Below, piece by piece: positions 18,501-27,942 of a stretch of DNA of 64,000 nt; the stretch's first letter is position 1; each line of letters begins with the position of its first letter. Source of the DNA: DATIXD01 sp035518875 (GTDB lineage: Bacteria > Pseudomonadota > Gammaproteobacteria > Methylococcales > Methylococcaceae); NCBI GenBank assembly GCA_035518875.1, contig DATIXD010000089.1, positions 1 through 64,000 on the forward strand. Reading direction: 5' to 3'. Under the pieces are notes generated by a model. The model did no database searches. It worked only from the letters and a program-made list of their open reading frames with translations, and was not told the origin of the DNA. Both the position numbers and the translations under genes were made by a program.

Positions 18501-20417
18501 TTAAGCAATGACAGCCCGTCTCGTGACTTCGTCGACGAGCTTTTGGACGATATCCGGCAAGCTGAAACTGCCCAGATCGTTCCCTCTTTGCGTGCGCACG
18601 GTGACGGTTCCCGCCTCAACTTCCTTGTCGCCGACAATCAGAAGATAAGGCACCCGTTGCATAGAGTGCTCGCGGATTTTAAAGCCGATCTTCTCATTTC
18701 TCAAGTCGCAATTAACCCGGAAGCCTTTTGCGCTCAACTCTTTAGCCACATTTTCCCCATAATCGGCCTGACGGTCTGTGATATTCAGGACCATCACCTG
18801 AACGGGCGCCAGCCACAACGGGAAATAACCTGCGTAGTGCTCGATCAGGATGCCGATGAAGCGCTCCATGGAGCCCAGGATCGCACGATGCAACATGACG
18901 GGCGTCTGCTTGGAACCGTTTTCGGCGACATACACCGCACCGAGCCGCTCGGGCATGGAAAAATCCACCTGGACGGTACCGCATTGCCAGACACGGCCAA
19001 GGCAGTCCTTCAGCGAAAACTCGATCTTGGGCCCGTAAAATGCGCCTTCGCCGGGCTGCAGCTCCCAAACCAGACCTTTGCTGTCCAGCGCGGTTCGCAG
19101 CGCCGCCTCGGCTTTGTCCCAAACCTCATCCGAACCGACCCGCTTGGCCGGACGCGTCGAGAGCTTGACCAGCACCTCGTGGAAGCCGAAGTCGGCGTAG
19201 ACCCGGTGCAAAAGGTCAATGAACCGGCACACCTCGTCCTGCACTTGGTCCTCGGTACAGAAAATGTGCGCGTCATCCTGGGTGAAACCACGCACGCGCA
19301 TGATGCCGTGCAGCACGCCGGAAAGCTCGTTGCGGTGGCAGGAGCCGAATTCGGCCAGGCGCAGCGGTAAATCCCGATAGCTCTTCAAACCCTGATTGTA
19401 TACCTGGATGTGGCAAGGGCAATTCATGGGTTTGATGGCGAAATCCCGCTCCTCGGAATTCGTGGTGAACATCTCGTCCTGGAACTTCTCCCAGTGACCG
19501 GACTTCTCCCACAAGCTGCGGCCAACGATCAGCGGCGTCCTGATTTCCTGATAACCGTTGTCGCGGAACACCCGCCGCATGTATTGTTCGACCGTCTGCC
19601 ACAGCGTCCAACCGGCGGGATGCCAGAACACCATACCCGGCGCCTCGTCCTGCAAGTGGAACAGTTTCAGTGCTTTGGCGATCTTGCGGTGATCGCGCTT
19701 TTCCGCCTCTTCCAGGCGATGCAGGTATTCCTTCAGATCCTTCTTGTCCGCCCAGGCCGTGCCGTAGATGCGTTGCAGCATCTCATTGCCGGAATCGCCG
19801 CGCCAGTAAGCGCCAGCGATCTTCATCAGCTTGAAGGCTTTCAGTTTGCCGGTGTCCGGCACATGCGGCCCACGGCACAGATCGGTGAAATCGCCCTGAG
19901 AATATAGAGAGACTTCTTGATCCTCTGGGATATCCTCGATGATCTTCGCCTTGTATTCCTCGCCCAAGCCACGAAAAAACTGGATTGCCTGATCGCGCGG
20001 CAAGACGTTGCGACTGACTTCCAACTCCTGCCCGGCGAGCTCTTCCATCTTCTTTTCGATGGCTTGGAGATCTTCAGGCGTAAAAGGACGTTCAAAAGCG
20101 AAATCGTAGTAGAAACCGTCCTCGACCACGGGACCTATGGTGACTTGAGCGGATGGGTACAAGGCCTTGACGGCTTGGGCCAAAAGATGTGCCGTCGAAT
20201 GACGGATGATTTCCAGACCTTCCGCATCGCGACCGGTGACAATCGCGACCCTGGCGTCGCTAGCGATCTCAAAGGAAAGATCGACGAGCCGCCCATTCAC
20301 TTTCCCGGCCAAGGCCGCCCGCGCCAAACCGGTGCCGATAGACTCGGCCACCTGGCGCAGCGTGACGGCGCGATCGAATTCGCGCTTGGAGCCATCGGGA
20401 AGCGTAATTACGGGCAT
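18501..20417 (-). CDS. thrS: Threonyl-tRNA synthetase
   Basis: Charges tRNA-Thr and edits Ser-tRNA-Thr. The 638-residue product has a TGS domain ([17 protein letters not shown]), the editing domain with the [12 protein letters not shown] zinc/catalytic motif and the later [18 protein letters not shown], the class II core (motif 2 [22 protein letters not shown]; zinc-ligand [10 protein letters not shown]; motif 3 [13 protein letters not shown]) and the anticodon-binding domain. It heads the thrS-infC-rpmI-rplT-pheST-ihfA operon and stops 23 bp before infC, so the infC ribosome site lies in the gap. Confidence 0.98.
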   Translation of the reverse strand: MPVITLPDGSKREFDRAVTLRQVAESIGTGLARAALAGKVNGRLVDLSFEIASDARVAIVTGRDAEGLEIIRHSTAHLLAQAVKALYPSAQVTIGPVVEDGFYYDFAFERPFTPEDLQAIEKKMEELAGQELEVSRNVLPRDQAIQFFRGLGEEYKAKIIEDIPEDQEVSLYSQGDFTDLCRGPHVPDTGKLKAFKLMKIAGAYWRGDSGNEMLQRIYGTAWADKKDLKEYLHRLEEAEKRDHRKIAKALKLFHLQDEAPGMVFWHPAGWTLWQTVEQYMRRVFRDNGYQEIRTPLIVGRSLWEKSGHWEKFQDEMFTTNSEERDFAIKPMNCPCHIQVYNQGLKSYRDLPLRLAEFGSCHRNELSGVLHGIMRVRGFTQDDAHIFCTEDQVQDEVCRFIDLLHRVYADFGFHEVLVKLSTRPAKRVGSDEVWDKAEAALRTALDSKGLVWELQPGEGAFYGPKIEFSLKDCLGRVWQCGTVQVDFSMPERLGAVYVAENGSKQTPVMLHRAILGSMERFIGILIEHYAGYFPLWLAPVQVMVLNITDRQADYGENVAKELSAKGFRVNCDLRNEKIGFKIREHSMQRVPYLLIVGDKEVEAGTVTVRTQRGNDLGSFSLPDIVQKLVDEVTRRAVIA

Positions 20418-20448
20418 CTTGCGGGCAATCGGATCACAACAACATTAA

Positions 20449-20473
20449 CAAAAAAGCATCGCGTTGCGATGCT
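20449..20473 (-). terminator. Rho-independent terminator of tRNA-Val
   Basis: On the minus strand AGCATCGC-AAC-GCGATGCT forms a perfect 8-bp stem with a 3-nt loop, followed directly by TTTTTTGTTAATG. It lies 8 bp past the tRNA 3' end and before the thrS start, so it separates the two transcription units. Confidence 0.88.
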
Positions 20474-20481
20474 TTCGGAAT

Positions 20482-20558
20482 TGGTAGGCGCGATTGGAGT
20501 TGAACCAACGACCCCCACCATGTCAAGGTGGTGCTCTAACCAACTGAGCTACGCGCCT
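20482..20558 (-). tRNA. tRNA-Val (anticodon GAC)
   Basis: The sequence folds as a standard cloverleaf: acceptor AGGCGCG/CGCGCCT, D arm GCTC...GAGC, anticodon stem CCACC/GGTGG with loop TTGACAT giving anticodon GAC, T arm GTTGG/CCAAT with TTCAACT loop, and an encoded CCA end. It is 77 nt with CCA. Confidence 0.97.
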
Positions 20559-20585
20559 GCGTTAGGCCATCTATTTATTGAAACA

Positions 20586-20591
20586 ATTATA
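20586..20591 (-). promoter_or_regulatory. Candidate -10 box for tRNA-Val
   Basis: A perfect TATAAT on the minus strand lies 27 nt before the mature tRNA 5' end. No good -35 is visible at 16-18 bp upstream (TTCCTT is the nearest), so this rests on the -10 alone. Confidence 0.45.
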
Positions 20592-20729
20592 ATGGCGTTT
20601 GCGGCGAAAAGGAAGATTATTATGGAATGCCATATTCGCCGGGCGAATTGCTTAATTTGTTGCGGAGTCACTGTACTCTCGAATCGATTCGAGCAAGGGG
20701 ATGAACATTCGGTCAACCGCGCTTGAAAA

Positions 20730-21971
20730 TCAGGCGGGCTTATAACTCCAACCCCTAAATCGCAATAACAGCAGCAAGCCTGGAATCGCCATTGCCGAGC
20801 AAGCGATGAAAAAAGTCTGCCATCCCACCAGGCTCGCCAACCAGCCGCTGGGCGCGGCGATCAGCACACGGGGCACGCCCATCAGGCTCGACAGCAGAGC
20901 ATACTGGGTCGCAGTGAAACGCTTATCGGTCTGGCTGGCCATGAAGGCAATGAACGAGGCAGTCCCCATACCGGCGGATAAATTTTCGAAGCTGATAACC
21001 GCGATCAGTGCGATCAGGTTGGCGCCGGTTAGGGTCAGAATCACGAAGGCCGCAGTGGAAAGCGCTTGCAGCAGGCCAAACTGCCATAGCGTGGCGTAAA
21101 TGCCGTAGCGAAGGATGAGTGCACCGCCCGACAACCCGCCCAGCACGGTCGCCCAGAAACCGAAAAGTTTCACCACCGCACCGATTTCGGTCTTGCTATA
21201 GCCGATGTCCAGATAAAACGGGGTGGTCATCTGACTCGCCACCGTGTCGCCCATCTTGTAAAGCAGGATAAAAAAAAGTATCCAGAACGCGTCCCGACGT
21301 TGAAAAAACTCGAGAAACGGTTGGACGACGGCCTCCCCCAAAGAGCGGGGGATATTCGACGCCTCCCGTGGTTCGGGCGCCAACCAACTCACCAGAAGGC
21401 CGCTCAGCATGACTGCCGCCATAAGCAGATAAACTTGCGAAAAACGGATGAAATCGGCGAGGATCAAACCGCCGCCGGACGCCAACAGCATTCCCAGTCG
21501 GTAACCGTTGACGTAAAGCGAAGCACCGAGTCCCTGCTCCCGATCGGCCAGGCTTTCGCGGCGGTAAGCGTCGATCAGCGTATCCTGGGAGGCGGAAAAG
21601 AAAGTCACCAGAAACGCGATGCCGGCGAGAACGCCGGGATTTTGCACTGGTTCGGCAAACGCTAGCGCGGCAATCGCCATCGCCAGCAAAACTTGCACGA
21701 TGATAAGCCAACCGCGCCGACGCCCGATCCGCGACAGCTTGAAACGATCGAACAAAGGCGCCCACAGAAATTTACAGGTGTAGGGCAGGCCGACCAGGGC
21801 AAACAGGCCAATGGTGGCCAGATCGACACCCTCCTCCGTCATCCAAGCCTGCATCACGGAGCCCGTTAGCAACAAGGGCAAGCCGCCATAAAATCCCATC
21901 AGAAAAGCGGTCAACATCCGCCCGCTGAGGAAAACCCTATAGAGAGGCGTAGAGCTAGAAGGGATAGTCAT
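20730..21971 (-). CDS. ampG: AmpG-like muropeptide permease (MFS)
   Basis: Inner-membrane importer of anhydromuropeptides for cell-wall recycling. The 413-residue product begins TPLYRVFLSGRMLTAFLMGFYGGLPLLLTGSVMQAWM, very close to AmpG, and includes PYTCKFLWAPLFDRF, GRRRGW and FFSASQDTLIDAYRRE, the conserved AmpG intramembrane region. An open frame runs 74 codons further upstream but is hydrophilic and lies inside xth; ATG 21971 is the family start. It overlaps the xth stop by 17 bp. Two other wall genes, mrcA and mltF, are in this window but not adjacent. Confidence 0.93.
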   Translation of the reverse strand: MTIPSSSTPLYRVFLSGRMLTAFLMGFYGGLPLLLTGSVMQAWMTEEGVDLATIGLFALVGLPYTCKFLWAPLFDRFKLSRIGRRRGWLIIVQVLLAMAIAALAFAEPVQNPGVLAGIAFLVTFFSASQDTLIDAYRRESLADREQGLGASLYVNGYRLGMLLASGGGLILADFIRFSQVYLLMAAVMLSGLLVSWLAPEPREASNIPRSLGEAVVQPFLEFFQRRDAFWILFFILLYKMGDTVASQMTTPFYLDIGYSKTEIGAVVKLFGFWATVLGGLSGGALILRYGIYATLWQFGLLQALSTAAFVILTLTGANLIALIAVISFENLSAGMGTASFIAFMASQTDKRFTATQYALLSSLMGVPRVLIAAPSGWLASLVGWQTFFIACSAMAIPGLLLLLRFRGWSYKPA

Positions 21972-22728
21972 AGTCGATGATAAGCGGGGCGTGGTCGGAA
22001 AAACGTTCGTCTTTGTAGATGGCGACTGCGCGAATTTTGCCGCGCAAACTGGGACTGACAACTTGGTAGTCAATACGCCAACCGACGTTTTTAGCCCAAG
22101 CCTGACCTCGATTCGACCACCAGGTATATTGCTCAGGTTCCTGGTTGACCACACGAAACGCGTCCACCCATTTTTCCCGTTCGAAAAGTTCACCCATCCA
22201 AGCCCGCTCTTCCGGAAGAAAGCCGGAGTTTTTCTGGTTCGAACGCCAGTTTTTCAAATCGATGGGTTTATGAGCGATATTCCAGTCGCCGCAAATAATG
22301 AAATCCCGTCCCGAAGCCGCAGATTCGCGCATGATCGGCATGAAACGCCCTAGGAAATCGAATTTGACCGCCTGGCGCTCCTCGCTGGACGAACCGGACG
22401 GCACATAAAGTGAAACGACGCTGAGATTGCCGAACCGGGCTTCCAGGTAGCGCCCTTCTGCGTCGATGTCGGGCCATCCGAGCCCTTGAATGACCTCGTC
22501 CGGCTCCCGGCGCGCATAAAGCGCCACGCCACTGTAACCCTTTTTGATGGCGTCCAGATAATAGCATTGGAAGCCTTTCGGCCAAAAAGCGGCATCCTCG
22601 AGTTGGCCGATCTGGACTTTGGTTTCCTGTAAGCAGACGACATCGGCGTATTGTTTGACCAGCCAGCCGAAAAAACCCTTACGCGCGGCCGAACGGACCC
22701 CGTTGACGTTAATAGTGATGATACGCAT
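21955..22728 (-). CDS. xth: Exodeoxyribonuclease III
   Basis: AP endonuclease and 3'-5' exonuclease of base-excision repair. The 257-residue product has the endonuclease/exonuclease/phosphatase fold: MRIITINVNGVRSAARKG start, VVCLQETKV (metal-binding Glu), the GYSGVALYAR motif, FIICGDWNIAH (Asp-Asn pair), WRIDYQVVS and FSDHAPLIIDY (catalytic Asp-His). ATG 22728 is chosen over an upstream ATG at 22752 because it matches the family N-terminus. It is translationally coupled to ampG. Confidence 0.96.
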   Translation of the reverse strand: MRIITINVNGVRSAARKGFFGWLVKQYADVVCLQETKVQIGQLEDAAFWPKGFQCYYLDAIKKGYSGVALYARREPDEVIQGLGWPDIDAEGRYLEARFGNLSVVSLYVPSGSSSEERQAVKFDFLGRFMPIMRESAASGRDFIICGDWNIAHKPIDLKNWRSNQKNSGFLPEERAWMGELFEREKWVDAFRVVNQEPEQYTWWSNRGQAWAKNVGWRIDYQVVSPSLRGKIRAVAIYKDERFSDHAPLIIDYDYPF

Positions 22729-22860
22729 CGAGAGTGCGGCGAAAATTAACAAAGCAACCGGATAGCTCGCCTTTCACCAGTCGCGGCCGGTACCTCCATT
22801 AGCACGGGTTCCCATTGACCGGAATAGAGTTCGTTCGCCGGCGATTGCTCGATCATCATC

Positions 22861-22889
22861 TTGCGACTAACAGCACGATTGAGTAACAT
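22861..22889 (+). promoter_or_regulatory. Candidate sigma-70 promoter of rpmE
   Basis: TTGCGA (22861-22866) and TAACAT (22884-22889) are separated by 17 bp, each matching four of six consensus bases. The -10 is about 40 bp before the rpmE start. No experimental support. Confidence 0.4.
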
Positions 22890-22931
22890 GAAGCGTTTGT
22901 TTCAATTGATGTTTGAGGAGAAACGCCTGTC

Positions 22932-23135
22932 ATGAAGTCGGAAATTCATCCTGAATACAAGACCATCACCGTCAACTGCAGCTGCGGCAATGTTTTCGAA
23001 ACCAAGTCGACGACCTGCAAAGACTTGCACGTTGAAGTGTGCGCAGCGTGCCACCCATTTTATACGGGCAAGCAAAGGCTAGTCGACACCGCCGGTCGTG
23101 TAGACAAGTTCCGTCGCAAGTACGCCAGGACCTAA
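22932..23135 (+). CDS. rpmE: 50S ribosomal protein L31, zinc-containing type
   Basis: A 67-residue bridge protein of the 50S subunit. Cysteines at 16, 18, 37 and 40 (NCSCGN and [14 protein letters not shown]) mark the C+ form that binds zinc; zinc-free paralogues usually replace it when zinc is scarce. The start ATG has GAGGAG 11 bases ahead. It stands alone before gltA. Confidence 0.96.
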   Translation: MKSEIHPEYKTITVNCSCGNVFETKSTTCKDLHVEVCAACHPFYTGKQRLVDTAGRVDKFRRKYART

Positions 23136-23225
23136 GGTGCTGCCAACGCATGGCCGCCCGTCGATTCGCCGATCCCTGCCGGCCAAAATGCTCACGGCAC
23201 GCAATCAAACTTCAAGGAGATTACC

Positions 23226-24539
23226 GTGCCTGAAGATACGATTACGGTCGTCGACAACCGCACCGGCAGCAAGGTGGACTTTCCCATCGTCAAGGGCACG
23301 ATGGGACAGGCAACCGTCGATATCGGGGCGCTGAACTCGCAGCTCGGTTATTTGAGTTACGATTCTGGGTTTGTGTCGACCGCCAGCTGCAAGAGCTCGA
23401 TCACGTTCATCGACGGCGATGCCGGCATTCTGCTTTACCGCGGTTATCCGATCGAACAGCTGGCCGAGCGCAGCACATTCCTCGAAGTCGCCTACCTGCT
23501 CATGTATGGCGAATTGCCAACCAGGCCCCAACTCGAGGAGTTCAATGCCGAGATTGCGAGTAACGCGATGATTCATGAGGCATTGCGGAATTTCTTCAGC
23601 GGTTTCCATTATGATGCCCATCCCATGGCGATGATGGTCGGTGTTGTGGGCTCGCTTTCAGCCTTCTACCATAGCGAACTCAATATCAAGCGCAGGGAGC
23701 ACCGAAGGAAGTCCGCCATGCGGCTACTGGCCAAAATGCCCACCATCGCGGCTGCCTGTTACCGGCATTCCGTCGGCATGCCTTTTGTGTATCCCCGCAG
23801 TGACTTGGGCTACTGTGAGAACTTTTTGAACATGATGTTCTCGGTACCCGGACAGACTCAGCATGTGGATCCCATCGCGGCCAAGGTGCTGAACCTGCTG
23901 TTTATTCTGCATGCGGATCATGAGCAAAATGCCAGTACCTCGACGGTTCGTTTGGCCAGCAGCACGGGTGCCAATCCGTACGCCTGCATTGCAGGCGGCA
24001 TCGCTGCATTGTGGGGTCCCGCGCACGGCGGTGCCAACGAGGCCGTGATTAGGATGCTGGCGGAAATCGGTGACGTGAGCCGCATTCCGGAGTATATCGC
24101 CCGCGCCAAGGACAAGAACGATCCGTTCAGGCTGATGGGCTTCGGTCACCGCGTCTACAAGAATTTCGACCCGCGCGCGACCATCATCCGCAAAGCCTGT
24201 CATGCGGTTCTGGACAAACTGTCCTGCAAGGATCCGCTGTTCGATTTGGCGCTGGCCCTGGAGGAAATCGCACTTAAAGATGAGTATTTCATTGAGAGGC
24301 GACTGTATCCGAACGTGGATTTCTACTCGGGCATCATCTACAAGGCTCTGGGCATTCCCATCAACATGTTCACCGTCATGTTTGCCATCGCGCGCACGGC
24401 CGGGTGGGTTGCCCACTGGTTGGAAATGAAAGCCGACCCCTCCGAGCGTATCGCAAGACCGCGTCAACTGTATGTGGGACCGTCCCCACGCGAGTATTTA
24501 CCCATGGAGCAACGCCAAGCGGGCCCGGCAACCGCATAG
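23226..24539 (+). CDS. gltA: Citrate synthase (type II)
   Basis: First enzyme of the TCA cycle, joining oxaloacetate and acetyl-CoA. The 437-residue product is of the large hexameric type II class: N-terminal [32 protein letters not shown], the histidine motifs [12 protein letters not shown] and [14 protein letters not shown], and the catalytic aspartate in [10 protein letters not shown]. Translation begins at GTG 23226 with AAGGAG 6 nt ahead. It is monocistronic by context. Confidence 0.97.
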   Translation: MPEDTITVVDNRTGSKVDFPIVKGTMGQATVDIGALNSQLGYLSYDSGFVSTASCKSSITFIDGDAGILLYRGYPIEQLAERSTFLEVAYLLMYGELPTRPQLEEFNAEIASNAMIHEALRNFFSGFHYDAHPMAMMVGVVGSLSAFYHSELNIKRREHRRKSAMRLLAKMPTIAAACYRHSVGMPFVYPRSDLGYCENFLNMMFSVPGQTQHVDPIAAKVLNLLFILHADHEQNASTSTVRLASSTGANPYACIAGGIAALWGPAHGGANEAVIRMLAEIGDVSRIPEYIARAKDKNDPFRLMGFGHRVYKNFDPRATIIRKACHAVLDKLSCKDPLFDLALALEEIALKDEYFIERRLYPNVDFYSGIIYKALGIPINMFTVMFAIARTAGWVAHWLEMKADPSERIARPRQLYVGPSPREYLPMEQRQAGPATA

Positions 24540-24622
24540 CATGCAGAAGGTCGCACCAGGGGTGTTAAAGAACCGGACACGCCGCCTTATGTAACCCAGA
24601 TCGGTTCTTGTCATTCAATGTT

Positions 24623-25237
24623 TTAAGTTTCTACATGAGGGGCTTTCTGGGTTGAGCCGATCAAATCCGCCAACTCCTTCAAGGAGCAGCCTGGCAACCG
24701 GCCCCCTTTCCTTTTCAGGCTTCTGCCTTTCAAATCGGGCGGGAACAAAAGCAACTCCATCGGGGTTCCGTCCACATAAAAGACCAGCATAGGATAACCG
24801 CCAGACCGGTCGACACCCAGGGGAACCATGTGGGATTTCTCCTCAAACGGAATACGGGCATCCAATAACTTTCTGATCACGTCTTCTGGCGCATCGGGGA
24901 ATAAATGCAAGGTGACCGGAGTGAATTTGCCCGCGCTACCGTCCCAAACACCACCCACCAATAGCGGCGAAAATGCTTCGAGAAACTGCATAGCTTCGGC
25001 CGCGAGCTTGCGCAGACGAGCGATGTGCAACGCCTGGGCAGCAGGCCGATAGAGACTGTGGTAATCGATCAGCGCCGCATCGATGTCCTCGACGCGAGGA
25101 AGATTCCGGGTTGACTCCGCGCCCACTCGCAAAGCGGCTTTTCGCCTCGCAGCCCAGTGGTTGTGGACACCTTCTTCCACCATGATCCGGGCAGCTTCCT
25201 GCGCGATCTGCAGCCTGATTTTTTCTTTCACACTCAT
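24623..25237 (-). CDS. Conserved hypothetical protein downstream of mrcA, possible nucleotidyltransferase-like fold
   Basis: A 204-residue soluble protein that I cannot name. The N-terminal half is helical (SVKEKIRLQIAQEAARIMVEEG, a conserved-looking opening); the C-terminal half has FSPLLVGGVWDGSAG, a pattern like the GG-containing start of nucleotidyltransferases, then LHLFPDAPEDVIRKLLDA and FYVDGTPMELLLFPPD. The usual paired catalytic aspartates are not evident, so activity is doubtful. An open frame 83 codons longer is rejected because it is Arg/Pro-rich shadow of mrcA. It starts 22 bp after mrcA stops, so the two likely share a transcript. Confidence 0.65.
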   Translation of the reverse strand: MSVKEKIRLQIAQEAARIMVEEGVHNHWAARRKAALRVGAESTRNLPRVEDIDAALIDYHSLYRPAAQALHIARLRKLAAEAMQFLEAFSPLLVGGVWDGSAGKFTPVTLHLFPDAPEDVIRKLLDARIPFEEKSHMVPLGVDRSGGYPMLVFYVDGTPMELLLFPPDLKGRSLKRKGGRLPGCSLKELADLIGSTQKAPHVET

Positions 25238-25259
25238 GAGGCGAAAACCCGCGCCCCAT

Positions 25260-27743
25260 TCAGAACAGTGATTCGATGGTCTTTCCGCCGGCGCCGCCCG
25301 GCTCGCGAGGCGGTGCGGCGGGTGGGGTCGATTCAGGACTCCTTTCGGACGCGCCATCCGCCGGACTCGGGGGCGCGAAAAAATCCGGTGGAGCGGCGTA
25401 ATACCGCGGCACGCGATCCGAGGGAAAGATCTCGAACAAACCACGCGGACTGCCCGGCACCGCCAGCATGCCGGTGGCGGGGTCAATTCTGGCGGTGGTC
25501 AAGCCGTCCGGCTGGGGGAAAAGGCGTTCGGGAATATCCTTAAGTGCCTCCTGCATGAAATTGATCCACATGGGCAATGCTGCGTGACCACCCGTTTCCC
25601 CATCTCCTAAAGGCTTGGACGAGTCGAAGCCCAACCAGGCAATGGCTACCAAACCGGGTACGTAGCCGTTGAACCAAGCGTCACGCTGCTCGTTCGTGGT
25701 ACCCGTCTTACCAGCCAGATCGCTACGACCCAACTGAAGTGCACGAGTCGCCGTACCTTCCCGAACGACATCCTGCAACATGGAATTCATCATGTAATGA
25801 ACCTGCGGTGAAAGCACGCGTGGCGCCACGTTTTCCTGCTGTCCGGACGCCCCCGCACAGTCCGGGCAAGCAACTGGCGGCGTCGCCTGAAACAGCGTCT
25901 CGCCGTCCTGTATCTGGATACGGTCGATCAAATAAGGGTCGACGCGGAATCCTCCGTTGGCGAACACCGCATAGGCCTGCGCCATTTTTAGGGGCGTCGC
26001 GGTTCCGCTGCCCAAGGCCAGCGAAAGGGACCGCGGCAAGTCTTCCGTGCCGAAACCGAACTGCCGCGCGGCTTCGATGGCCTTCTTCAGGCCTATCTTG
26101 CGCAGGAGGCGAATGGAAACGAGATTGCGGGACTTCACCAGAGCCACCCGCAGACGCGTCGGTCCATAAAACTTGCCACTATAGTTCTGCGGACGCCATG
26201 CTCCGCCCTCCACGGACGGATCATAATAAATTATGGGTGCGTCATTGATGACGCTAGCGGGCGTGAAACCCGCATCTAGCGCCGCGGCGTAGAGGATCGG
26301 CTTGAAGCCAGAACCCGGCTGGCGTTGCGCCTGAGTCACCCGGTTAAATTTGCTGCGGGAATATTCGAACCCGCCCGCCAGGGCGACAATGCCGCCTTTT
26401 GCGGGATCGAGTGAAACCAACGCGCCATCGGCTTCCGGCACCTGAGTGAGCTGCCATGTCCCGTCGCCAGTTTCGCGTAACCGCACGATATCGCCGGTTT
26501 TCAGAACCTCCTTGACGCTCCGCGGAACCGGCCCCTGAGCGTCTTCGGTGAGATATTTTCTCGCCCATTTCACCCCATCCCAGCCGAGCTCCAGTCGATT
26601 GGCAGCCCCAAGATAAACGTTCGCGAAGCGCTCGCTGACGGCGAGCACGATCCCGGCCACAGTGTCGCCAATTTGCGGAAAAGCGGCCAATTGTTCATCC
26701 CAATTTTTCTCTTCCCTGAACTTTCTTAGATCGATACGCCGCTGAGGCCCTCGATAACCGTGCCGCTCGTCATAGTCGTGCAAGGCGAGTCGCAGTGACT
26801 TCTCCGCGGCGATCTGTAAGCGACTGTCGATCGTCGTATAGACCTTGTAGCCGTTAATGTAAGCATTGTCGCCATATTGCTGGTACATCTCGGCACGGAC
26901 CATTTCGGCGACATGCGGCGCGTTCAACTCGACCATCGGCGTGTGCAGCTTGGCGGTCACCGGTTCGGCTATGGCGGCCTGGTATTGGTTGTCGTCGATA
27001 TATTGGAGTTTGAGCATGCGCTTGAGCACGTAATCCCGTCGCGTCAATGCCCGTTCCGGATTTGTGATGGGATTAAAACTGGAGGGTGCTTTCGGCAGAC
27101 CCGCAATCATCGCCATTTCAGAGAGGCTGAGTTCGTCAATATGCTTGCCGAAATAGACCTGCGCTGCCGCATCGATCCCATAGGCATGATGGCCGAAATA
27201 AATCTTGTTGAGGTAAAGCTCCAAAATCTGCTGCTTGGGCAACTTCGATTCGATCTGGATCGCGAGCAAAATCTCGTTGATTTTACGAAAAAAGGTTTTT
27301 TCGCTGCTGAGGAAGAAGTTTCGCGCCACCTGCATGGTAATGGTGCTTCCACCCTGGCGTTTCTCGCCGGTCCTGAGAAACGTGAAAGCCGCCCGCAATA
27401 AGCCCTGATAATCCACTCCTGGGTGTTCGAAAAAACGATCATCCTCCGCCGCCAAGAACGCGTGGATCGCCTGCCGAGGAACGTCGGCAAAACCGACCGG
27501 GCTACGTTTCTTCTCGCCGTATTGCGCCATCAACTTACCGTCCCTGCTATAAATACTCATAGGAATTTGATAGCGCACGTCGCGAAGCACCTCGATATCC
27601 GGCAGTTGGGATTCGAGATAGCGGTACAATGCGAATGAGGCGAGCCCTCCCAACGCGGCTCCGGCCAAAAGGCCTAGCAGCATGAAACGGACTAATCGTT
27701 GGAAAAAGCGGGGGGAATTGCGTTTGTTTCGGGATCTAGCCAC
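25260..27743 (-). CDS. mrcA: Penicillin-binding protein 1A, bifunctional
   Basis: Inner-membrane class A PBP that polymerises and cross-links peptidoglycan. The 827-residue product has a short cytoplasmic tail, TM helix (FMLLGLLAGAALGGLASFALY), glycosyltransferase domain (FLAAEDDRFFEHPGVD with E100; GGSTITMQVARN), an OB-like insertion domain, and the transpeptidase with QPGSGFKP (SxxK), SRN and AGKTGTT (KTG). The C-terminus is proline- and glycine-rich. Translation starts at GTG 27743. It is divergent from pilM, the standard gammaproteobacterial arrangement. Confidence 0.97.
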   Translation of the reverse strand: MARSRNKRNSPRFFQRLVRFMLLGLLAGAALGGLASFALYRYLESQLPDIEVLRDVRYQIPMSIYSRDGKLMAQYGEKKRSPVGFADVPRQAIHAFLAAEDDRFFEHPGVDYQGLLRAAFTFLRTGEKRQGGSTITMQVARNFFLSSEKTFFRKINEILLAIQIESKLPKQQILELYLNKIYFGHHAYGIDAAAQVYFGKHIDELSLSEMAMIAGLPKAPSSFNPITNPERALTRRDYVLKRMLKLQYIDDNQYQAAIAEPVTAKLHTPMVELNAPHVAEMVRAEMYQQYGDNAYINGYKVYTTIDSRLQIAAEKSLRLALHDYDERHGYRGPQRRIDLRKFREEKNWDEQLAAFPQIGDTVAGIVLAVSERFANVYLGAANRLELGWDGVKWARKYLTEDAQGPVPRSVKEVLKTGDIVRLRETGDGTWQLTQVPEADGALVSLDPAKGGIVALAGGFEYSRSKFNRVTQAQRQPGSGFKPILYAAALDAGFTPASVINDAPIIYYDPSVEGGAWRPQNYSGKFYGPTRLRVALVKSRNLVSIRLLRKIGLKKAIEAARQFGFGTEDLPRSLSLALGSGTATPLKMAQAYAVFANGGFRVDPYLIDRIQIQDGETLFQATPPVACPDCAGASGQQENVAPRVLSPQVHYMMNSMLQDVVREGTATRALQLGRSDLAGKTGTTNEQRDAWFNGYVPGLVAIAWLGFDSSKPLGDGETGGHAALPMWINFMQEALKDIPERLFPQPDGLTTARIDPATGMLAVPGSPRGLFEIFPSDRVPRYYAAPPDFFAPPSPADGASERSPESTPPAAPPREPGGAGGKTIESLF

Positions 27744-27830
27744 GCGCTGATCTTTAGGGGTCTTCGACAGAGTGCTAACCGCCTGCCCTCAAGCGCGCCA
27801 AGGCTTAACCGCGCGCCTGATTGGCCATCT

Positions 27831-27858
27831 TAGGCAAACTAAAAATTGCTACTATACT
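27831..27858 (+). promoter_or_regulatory. Candidate promoter of the pilMNOPQ operon
   Basis: TAGGCA (27831-27836), 16-bp spacer, TATACT (27853-27858, five of six matches). It lies about 85 bp before the pilM start in the mrcA-pilM intergenic region. No sigma-54 GG/GC element is seen. Confidence 0.45.
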
Positions 27859-27942
27859 ACAGAACAAGCTTTGGGCGCCGGTTGTTTCGCAATCGAGCTT
27901 AACCTAAGTCTTCAGTCGGGGGACGAGCAAAGGAACTCGGGC

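Noticed and set aside
20730..22193. AmpG beginning at an upstream ATG with 74 extra residues
   Set aside because: The extension is hydrophilic, unrelated to AmpG and lies inside xth; ATG 21971 matches the family start.
24550..24615. Inverted repeat AAGAACCG...CGGTTCTT after gltA as a terminator
   Set aside because: The loop is about 26 nt and there is no T-tract, so it does not meet the form of an intrinsic terminator.
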